From Fibrobacterota bacterium (GTDB taxonomy: Bacteria > Fibrobacterota > Fibrobacteria > UBA5070): 38,803 nt of DNA. The stretch is from the NCBI GenBank assembly GCA_029557215.1, contig JAKPQQ010000212.1, forward strand, positions 1 through 38,803, written 5' to 3'. Each line of letters starts with the position of its first letter. Position 1 is the first letter of the stretch. The notes under the pieces were generated by a model, which was not told the origin of the DNA, did no database searches, and saw nothing but the letters and a program-made list of their open reading frames with translations. Of this stretch, positions 33,165 to 38,803 are shown piece after piece. A program made the position numbers and the translations under genes.

Positions 33165-33782
33165 ATGATCGAATTCGTACGCGGCAAGGTGCACGCCCGG
33201 GAACCGGGGCGATTGGTGATCGACATCGGCCCGTTGGGGTTGTCGGTGGACGTTCCCGCCAGCGTGGCGCTGCAGGCTCCGCCGCCGGGCGAATCCATCG
33301 TGCTCCAGACGCAGTTCCTGGTGCGCGAAGACGCCATGCAACTGGTGGGATTCGCCTCCGACCTGCAAAAACGCATGTTCAATTCGCTCACGAGCGTGTC
33401 GGGGATCGGCCCCAAGGTCGCCCTCAAGGTGCTCGGCGAGATCGATCCGGGCGAACTGGCCGGCGCCATCGTGCGCGGCGACGTGGCTCGGCTCACCAAG
33501 CTCCCCGGGATCGGCAAGAAGACCGCCGAAGTCCTGGTCGCTCATTTGCGCGACGCCATGGGGAAATCGTCCAAGGCCGGGCACATGCCGGTCCTGTCCG
33601 CCCCGGCGTCGGGATCCGTCGCGACCGTTCCATCCGCCCACGCCGATGCCGTCCTGGCCCTGCAGGCGCTGGGACTGGACGCCGCCCGGGCCTCCGCATC
33701 GGTGGCCAAGGCGCTGGAAGCCTTCGGCGAGAGTCCGTTCGACACATCCAAGCTCGTGGCCGAAGCCCTGCGGCGGATCTGA
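33165..33782 (+). CDS. ruvA: Holliday junction branch migration protein RuvA
   Basis: A 205-residue RuvA, normal length. An OB domain (1-62, MIEFVRGKVHAREPGRLVID) is followed by two helix-hairpin-helix motifs (SVSGIGPKVALKVLGEI and KLPGIGKKTAEVLVAHLRD) and a C-terminal domain (DAVLALQALGLDAARASASV) that contacts RuvB. It binds Holliday junctions as a tetramer and loads RuvB for branch migration. The start ATG at 33165 fits the family exactly. Only 56 bases separate it from the divergent gene at 33108, so the promoters must overlap. ruvB and ruvC are not in the window. The 190 bases after its stop carry no recognisable gene or terminator. Confidence 0.97.
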   Translation: MIEFVRGKVHAREPGRLVIDIGPLGLSVDVPASVALQAPPPGESIVLQTQFLVREDAMQLVGFASDLQKRMFNSLTSVSGIGPKVALKVLGEIDPGELAGAIVRGDVARLTKLPGIGKKTAEVLVAHLRDAMGKSSKAGHMPVLSAPASGSVATVPSAHADAVLALQALGLDAARASASVAKALEAFGESPFDTSKLVAEALRRI

Positions 33783-33972
33783 GCGGAGACCGAGCAGACT
33801 AACTACCTTCCCACAGGTATGGAAAGGCGCCCCGACTCCGGTCCTGGCGCCGATCGACCCTTCCGCGGCATCATTGGCCGCGGGCAATTCTTTGGCCAGC
33901 GAATTCGGACCCACCAAGCCTCGCTTCGGAGGAAATGTCCGATCCGATGAGATCGAAACGACGGAGGAATCC

Positions 33973-35226
33973 TTGCCCAATTCTTGGTATCTGATGGAAG
34001 CTGTCGCCGACGGGGCGGAAACACGCAAGGTTCCTCTGTCGAAAGACGATCCCAAAGGCGTCCTGGCCATCCTTGAAGCGGCCGTCCGCGACGGGAAGAC
34101 CCTGCGCGACGCCAACCTGCCCGGGGCGCCGTTGCACGGTGCGGCCTTGCGCAAGGCCAACCTGGAATCCGCCAACCTCGCGCGCGCCGACCTGTCCGAC
34201 GCCAATCTGCGCGGCGCCAACCTGGAAGACGCCGAACTGGCCCACGCGATCCTGGCCGGCGCCAACCTCAAGCACGCCGATCTTTCCGGAGCCAACCTCC
34301 AATCGGCCGACCTGCGGGGCGCCAACCTCCAGAAAGCCAACCTGGAAGGCGCCGATCTGTCCGAATGCGATCTCACGGGAGCGACGCTCGCGGGAGCCAA
34401 CCTGGACGACGCGATCCTGGTTCGCGCCAAGTTCGTCAAGGCCGACCTCGCCGAAGCCAAGCTCAACCGCACCGATTGCCTGGAAGCCGACTTCCGCGAA
34501 GCCCGCATGATCGACGCCGATCTCGTGGAAGCCCGCATGATCTCCACCGACCTGCGGGGCGCGAACCTCATGCTCGCCGAATTCCAGGGCGCGTTGCTGC
34601 GCCACGCCAAGTTCGAGGGCGCGGGGCTCGGGGCCGCCGACTTCACCGGTGTGTCGGTGGAGGAAACCGACCTCTCGCAGGCCGAGCTGGACCACGCGAC
34701 GGGCTTGCCCAGCAAGCACACCCGCCACTGGAAGACCATCGTGCACGGCAAGGAAGACGCGCGGATCCTGCTGCAGTCCCACGAAGATCTGGTCTCGGCG
34801 GTCGAACAGGCCGCACTGGAAGGCCGCAGCCTCCAGACCGCCGACCTCGCCGGCGAAGACCTCTCGCGCGCCATGCTGCAGGAGATCGACCTGCGCTGGG
34901 CCGACCTGGAAGGCGCGAAGTTCGAAGGAGCCCTGCTTTCCGCCGCCCGCATGCGCGAGGCCCGCTTGACGGAATCCGTCCTCAAGGGCGCCGACCTCGA
35001 GGACGCCCACCTGCAGGAAGCCAGCCTGGAACGCGCCGATCTCCGCGACGCCAACCTGCAGGGCGCCTGCCTGGAAGGCGCCGATCTCACCGAGGCGAAC
35101 CTGGCCAACGCCGACCTGCGACGCGCCAACCTGCGAGGCGCCCGCCTGGCCGGCGCCAATCTGGAAGGTGCGCGCCTGGACGGGGCCGACACCGAGGGAG
35201 CCGTGTTCGAGGAGAGCGAATCGTGA
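33973..35226 (+). CDS. Pentapeptide-repeat protein with two repeat blocks
   Basis: A 417-residue protein built of A(D/N)LxX pentapeptides that form a right-handed quadrilateral beta-helix. Block 1 covers about residues 43-245 and block 2 about 286-415. Each block is preceded by a similar helical header: GVLAILEAAVRDGKTLRDANL before block 1, LVSAVEQAALEGRSLQTADL before block 2, so the protein arose by internal duplication of a header-plus-repeats unit. The start is TTG at 33973, because GGAGG stands 5 bases before it; ATG at 33994 is an alternative without such a site. No signal peptide, so it is probably cytoplasmic. Some relatives mimic DNA and protect gyrase, most have no known role. Its stop overlaps the TPR gene start (GTGA). 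Confidence 0.88.
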   Translation: MPNSWYLMEAVADGAETRKVPLSKDDPKGVLAILEAAVRDGKTLRDANLPGAPLHGAALRKANLESANLARADLSDANLRGANLEDAELAHAILAGANLKHADLSGANLQSADLRGANLQKANLEGADLSECDLTGATLAGANLDDAILVRAKFVKADLAEAKLNRTDCLEADFREARMIDADLVEARMISTDLRGANLMLAEFQGALLRHAKFEGAGLGAADFTGVSVEETDLSQAELDHATGLPSKHTRHWKTIVHGKEDARILLQSHEDLVSAVEQAALEGRSLQTADLAGEDLSRAMLQEIDLRWADLEGAKFEGALLSAARMREARLTESVLKGADLEDAHLQEASLERADLRDANLQGACLEGADLTEANLANADLRRANLRGARLAGANLEGARLDGADTEGAVFEESES

Positions 35227-37079
35227 AATCGCCGATCTTGATGGCCCTCGCGATCTGCGTCGCCGCGGCCCGGGCCCAGGACGACAGGATCGCGGTCGCG
35301 CGGAAATTGTCCGGCGCCGGACAGCACGCCCAGGCCATCTCGGAATACCGCAAGGCCCTGGAAAAGGCCCCCAACTCCTCGCAGATCTGGCTGGAACTGG
35401 CCGAAACCCGCATGTCGGCCGGACAATTCCAGGCCGCGTCCGGGGATTTCTCGCGCGCCGTGCGATTGGAACCCACCAACCTCCGCGCCCAGAGGGGCCT
35501 GGCGACGGCGGTGGAAAAAAGCGGCAACCTCCAGCGGGCCCTGCTCGAATGGAGGCGCGCTTCGCAGCTGGCCCAAGGCCCCGAACAAGCCGAGGCGGAA
35601 GCCAACGTGGATCGCCTGATGGCGTTGGTGGGCCAGGCCCCCGCGCCAAAAAACGTCGACACCGCGAGATCCGCCCCGCAGGGCGACCACAAGCCGCCGC
35701 CCTCGTCGACCCCGGCCAAGGTGAAGTCGGAGGACTCCGACCCCGCCGACGTGAAGAAGGCCGTCGCGAGCTGGAAAGCCGGCCAGCGCGACAAGGCGCT
35801 GGAGATGCTGCGCGGGATCATCAAGAAGTCGCCTTCCACCGAAGCCTACTACTACGCCGGCCTCATGCGTCTGGAAGAGAAGAAGCTCGACATGGCCGAG
35901 TTCAACCTCAAGCAGGCCGTGTCCGACAAGGAGCTGGGCGCCGCGGCCTGGTACTGGCTGGGGCGCACCCAGGAAGCCCGCAAGAAGCCGGCCGAGGCCA
36001 AGGCGTCGTTCCACAAGTCGCTGGCCCTGGATTCCAAGGGCGAGTTCGCCGCCGAAGCCAAGGCGCGCATCCAGCCCGAACCGAAGAAAAACGTCCACGA
36101 CACGACGCGTCCGGCCGCTGCCCCCAAGGAAATGGTGAAGCCCGAGGCCGCCCCGCCCATGCTTCCCGATACCCTCTGGAGCCTCTATTCCTGGACGCCC
36201 CCATCGCTCAAGATCCCCTCGGGCGATGGATCTGCCGCCGGCAAGCTGCTGGACGAGGCCTCCAAGCAGATGGCCGCCAGGCAGAACGACCTGGCCCTCT
36301 CGTCGCTGGAACAGATCAAGCTCAAGGAATCCGCATCGCCCATCGCCAACCTGGTGGGATTGGCCTCGGCGGTGGTGTACGAAGCCATGGGGATCCATCC
36401 CAACGCCCTGGGGCAGGTGGAAGGATTCCTGAAGGACCACCCCAAGCATCCGTTCGCCGACTACGCCAAGTTCGTCGCCGGGATCTCGTTGTTGAGGTCG
36501 GGCAAGCCCGATTCCGCGGCCACGCTCCTGGGGCCGCTTCCCATCGCGACCAAGGGCTCCATGTGGACCGAAGCCGACCGGCAATCGGCGCTCGGCGAGG
36601 CCCTGCGCCTGTCGGGCAAGCCCGCCGACGCCCTGGCGGCTCTGCGCCTTGCCTTCCAGGCCGAAACCGACGTCAGATCCCGTCGCAGCATCGCCCTTCG
36701 GATGTCGCGCGAAGCCGCCAAGGCCAGGACGCCCGACCAGGCCCTGGTGGCCCTCACCCAATCGCGCAAGGCCTGCGACAAGTCCCCCGCCTGCCTGCAG
36801 GTGGAAGTCACCGAAGCCGACCTCCTGTGGGGTTCGGGCAAGCACCAGGACGCCGCGGGGCTCTATTCGGAAATCGCCCGGAACTGGCCCAACTCCACCG
36901 AAGCCCCGTGGGCCATGTACCAGTCGGGCAACGCGTTCCAGAAACAAGGCAAGAGCGATCTCGCGGCATCCACCTGGAAATCGCTGATCGAACGTCATCC
37001 GGAAAGCTACTGGGCGGGACAAGCCCGTCTGCGTCTGGAAGACGCCGTGTGGCGCACCCGCTACAAGGGAAGCAAATGA
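35223..37079 (+). CDS. Exported TPR-repeat protein
   Basis: A 618-residue protein with a signal peptide (about residues 1-18, SPILMALAICVAAARA) and TPR-type helical repeats in three groups: about 22-130 (AISEYRKALEKAPNSSQIW), 175-285 (KALEMLRGIIKKSPSTEAYYYAG) and 345-605 (AAGLYSEIARNWPNSTEAPW, in the style of YbgF/BamD repeats). Low-complexity proline/lysine linkers separate the groups. It should be periplasmic and act as a protein-binding scaffold; the partner is unknown. The start is GTG at 35223, overlapping the pentapeptide gene stop, with GAGGAGAG just upstream. Its stop overlaps the ThyX-like gene (ATGA), so the three are read as one operon. Confidence 0.88.
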   Translation: MKSPILMALAICVAAARAQDDRIAVARKLSGAGQHAQAISEYRKALEKAPNSSQIWLELAETRMSAGQFQAASGDFSRAVRLEPTNLRAQRGLATAVEKSGNLQRALLEWRRASQLAQGPEQAEAEANVDRLMALVGQAPAPKNVDTARSAPQGDHKPPPSSTPAKVKSEDSDPADVKKAVASWKAGQRDKALEMLRGIIKKSPSTEAYYYAGLMRLEEKKLDMAEFNLKQAVSDKELGAAAWYWLGRTQEARKKPAEAKASFHKSLALDSKGEFAAEAKARIQPEPKKNVHDTTRPAAAPKEMVKPEAAPPMLPDTLWSLYSWTPPSLKIPSGDGSAAGKLLDEASKQMAARQNDLALSSLEQIKLKESASPIANLVGLASAVVYEAMGIHPNALGQVEGFLKDHPKHPFADYAKFVAGISLLRSGKPDSAATLLGPLPIATKGSMWTEADRQSALGEALRLSGKPADALAALRLAFQAETDVRSRRSIALRMSREAAKARTPDQALVALTQSRKACDKSPACLQVEVTEADLLWGSGKHQDAAGLYSEIARNWPNSTEAPWAMYQSGNAFQKQGKSDLAASTWKSLIERHPESYWAGQARLRLEDAVWRTRYKGSK

Positions 37080-38683
37080 CCTACTCGACCTCGCAGGAAG
37101 TCCTGCTGCGGCATTTTTTCACCAACGTCGACAAGGACGTCTACTGCGCCACCGACGCCATGCCCATGGCGTTGTGGGCGTTCCTGGAGGGCGGCTACAG
37201 CCGTTCGCAGGCGTCGATGCGCGACCGGTTCCTGCAGATCTTCGAGGAGATGCGGGAAAAGGACGAATCCAGTCCCTCGGTGGAGGAAATGGCCGACGCC
37301 GTGGCCGCCAGCCGCCTTCCGCAGCTGGATGGCGCCCTGAACAAGGCGTCGGCGTTCATGTCCAAGTGGGCCGTGGAATACGGCCACAACAGCCTCAAGG
37401 ACAGTTCGGTCGACCGGTTCGCCATCGAGGGCGTGAGCCAGCGCGCCGCCAAGCTCCTGGAACACAGCCAGCTGGGCGCCTTCCAGGAAAAGAGCACGCG
37501 CTATCTGGATTTCGGGAAGGACGACTTGGTCTTTTCCCAAGGGCTTCTGGACAGTTCCTGGGGGGAAGAGGCCAAGTGGCAGGGCCGCCAGATGATGGTC
37601 GCCTACCGCGAGTTCCTGGATCGGCTCAAGGCGCACTTCGAGAAGTCGCTCCCGCGCAAGGAATTCAAGACCGAAGCCGCCTGGAAGCGCACCGCCCACG
37701 CCCGCGCCTTCGACGTCGCCCGCTACATGCTGCCGTGTTCCGTGCGCACGAGCCTGGGAGCCACCCTCCCCTCCCGCGAGACCGAACGCCACATCGCCGC
37801 CCTGCTGGCGTCGCCGCATGACGAAATCCGCCAAATCGCGGCCCTGATGCGCGACGAGGCCGTGAAGCTCAACCCGGGCCTGCTCAAGCATGTGCAGCCA
37901 AACACCTACCTGGAACGGACGCTGGGGCCCATGGTCGAAGTGGCCGGATCCCTGGGCTTGAGCCATCCCGTCCAGGCGAGCGAGCCGTCGATCGAACTGG
38001 CCTGGATCTCGCCGGATCTGGAGATCACCGCCCTGGCCGCGGCGCTTTCGGCCACCGAGCGCCTGCCCATGGGCGTCGGACACATCCGCGAAGGCCTGCG
38101 CAAGGCGGGCCCCGAAGCCATCGCCCGGGTCGCCCGCGCGGCGTTGGAATCACGCGGTTCGTGGGACGAATGGCCCAAGGAATTCGCCGTGGGGCAAATC
38201 GGGTTCGACATGGTCCTGGACTTCGGCGCCTGGCGCGACCTGCAGCGCCACCGTGTGGGGTTGCAGCTGCGCGCGCGCCCGACGTCGTTCCTGGGCTATT
38301 CCATCCCCGAAGAACTCCACGAGCCGACGCTCGTGGACACTCTGGACCATTACCGCCGCGCCATGGACCGCGCCAGCGAGTTCCACGCGCGCCTGTTCCG
38401 CGAACGTCCGTTCGACGCCGACTACGTGGCCTGCCTGGGGCACCACTGCGCCTGGACCGCCGCGATGGACCTGCGGCAGTGGGCCTACCTGGTGGAACTG
38501 CGCTCGGGAGCGTCGGGCCACACCAGCTACCGCCGCATCGCCCACCAGATGGCGCGCCTGGTCATGCCGCACGTCCCCAACCTCGCGCCCTACCTGCGCG
38601 TGGACTGGACCGGCGAGACCGACCGCCGCGTGGCGGAAGAACGCACCCAGGCCAAGCTCGCCAAAGCCCTCAAGGGGGCCTGA
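37076..38683 (+). CDS. Double-length FAD-dependent thymidylate synthase (ThyX)-like protein
   Basis: A 535-residue protein made of two ThyX-like halves; a normal ThyX has about 220-250 residues. The first half contains DRFAIEGVSQRAAKLLEHSQ and FQEKSTRYLDF (about 136-146): the S..E.S.RY end of the ThyX motif is present but the RHR is replaced by LEH. The second half has RDLQRHR (residues 387-393): here RHR is present, but what follows (VGLQLRARPTSFLGYSIP) lacks the E.S.RY part. Both halves keep a ThyX-like C-terminal region. ThyX methylates dUMP to dTMP using folate, FAD and NADPH. One complete site might form from the two halves; another activity is possible. Long ThyX-like homologues are known, function unproven to my knowledge. 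The ATG overlaps the TPR gene stop. Confidence 0.82.
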   Translation: MTYSTSQEVLLRHFFTNVDKDVYCATDAMPMALWAFLEGGYSRSQASMRDRFLQIFEEMREKDESSPSVEEMADAVAASRLPQLDGALNKASAFMSKWAVEYGHNSLKDSSVDRFAIEGVSQRAAKLLEHSQLGAFQEKSTRYLDFGKDDLVFSQGLLDSSWGEEAKWQGRQMMVAYREFLDRLKAHFEKSLPRKEFKTEAAWKRTAHARAFDVARYMLPCSVRTSLGATLPSRETERHIAALLASPHDEIRQIAALMRDEAVKLNPGLLKHVQPNTYLERTLGPMVEVAGSLGLSHPVQASEPSIELAWISPDLEITALAAALSATERLPMGVGHIREGLRKAGPEAIARVARAALESRGSWDEWPKEFAVGQIGFDMVLDFGAWRDLQRHRVGLQLRARPTSFLGYSIPEELHEPTLVDTLDHYRRAMDRASEFHARLFRERPFDADYVACLGHHCAWTAAMDLRQWAYLVELRSGASGHTSYRRIAHQMARLVMPHVPNLAPYLRVDWTGETDRRVAEERTQAKLAKALKGA

Positions 38684-38803
38684 GTGGACAAGCTCGAACA
38701 CCTGTTCGAACTCCAGGCATCGCTCAACGACCGCATCTTCGGAAAACGCGCCCTCAGGGGCCTGGATGGACAAATTCTGTCCACCGCGCGGCTGGTGGAA
38801 CTC
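38684..38803 (+). CDS. Start of a probable dUTPase/MazG-like all-alpha NTP pyrophosphohydrolase, cut by window edge
   Basis: GTG at 38684 directly follows the TGA of the ThyX-like gene, with GGGGG a few bases upstream. Only 40 residues are visible. MDKLEHLFELQASLNDRIFG resembles the first helix of dimeric all-alpha dUTPases (dUTPase_2/MazG superfamily), which typically begin with a short L..LFELQ..L segment. A dUTPase would produce dUMP, the substrate of ThyX, which fits the neighbour. The catalytic EExxE motifs lie beyond the edge, so this call is tentative. Confidence 0.45.
   Translation, partial: MDKLEHLFELQASLNDRIFGKRALRGLDGQILSTARLVEL

Noticed and set aside
33973..35226. Short DNA periodicity (15-base steps) considered as tandem repeat DNA
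   Set aside because: It reflects the pentapeptide repeat of the encoded protein.

Overview
The window is a high-GC (by eye about 63-66%), gene-dense piece of chromosome from a Gram-negative bacterium. Outer-membrane features support this: an OmpA-type porin with thrombospondin type-3 repeats, a secretin, an MCE/MlaD protein and a predicted outer-membrane barrel. A secreted arabinofuranosidase-like glycoside hydrolase with carbohydrate-binding-like modules suggests plant-polysaccharide use. A bacterium of the FCB/Fibrobacterota kind would fit, but this is an inference from gene content; no rRNA or other decisive marker is present.

Left part (1-6.5 kb): a secreted glycoside hydrolase cut by the left edge; a small DgkA-family kinase with a possible coupled leader peptide; a scarred stretch (short ArsR-like gene, 5'-truncated Rpn/transposase-like gene, imperfect copy of the tRNA-Ala 5' flank); tRNA-Ala(GGC); the OmpA/TSP3 gene; a GerW/YtfJ-like gene; tRNA-Arg(ACG). 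Most of these lie on the minus strand and several end in clear hairpin terminators.

Middle (6.5-25 kb): rpsA (minus), then on the plus strand an orphan secretin with three N0/STN-like modules, a NYN-domain protein, dnaE (with an eroded PHP domain), tRNA-Thr(CGT), an orphan MCE protein, a 1454-residue fusion of two BcrAD/BadFG activase modules with a dehydratase-like region, and an epimerase coupled to it. A somewhat lower-GC methyltransferase/SDR pair follows, then a 98-residue protein overlapping a cupin-like DUF985 gene.

Bacillithiol operon (25.2-29.7 kb, minus): a 120-residue unknown protein, a SAM methyltransferase, bshC, bshB and bshA, almost all overlapping or abutting. The methyltransferase inside a complete bsh operon is the strongest new lead: it suggests that the thiol made here is methylated, as in N-methyl-bacillithiol.

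Right part (29.8-38.8 kb): tRNA-Arg(TCT); a minus-strand operon (112-residue unknown, Ppx/GppA, RsuA/RluB pseudouridine synthase, barrel-HEAT fusion overlapping it by 124 bp); divergent ruvA; then a plus-strand operon of pentapeptide-repeat protein, TPR protein, a double-length ThyX-like protein whose catalytic signature is split between its two halves, and the start of a probable dUTPase/MazG-like gene cut by the right edge. The last two would work together in dTMP supply. No CRISPR array, intact insertion sequence, prophage or rRNA was seen.
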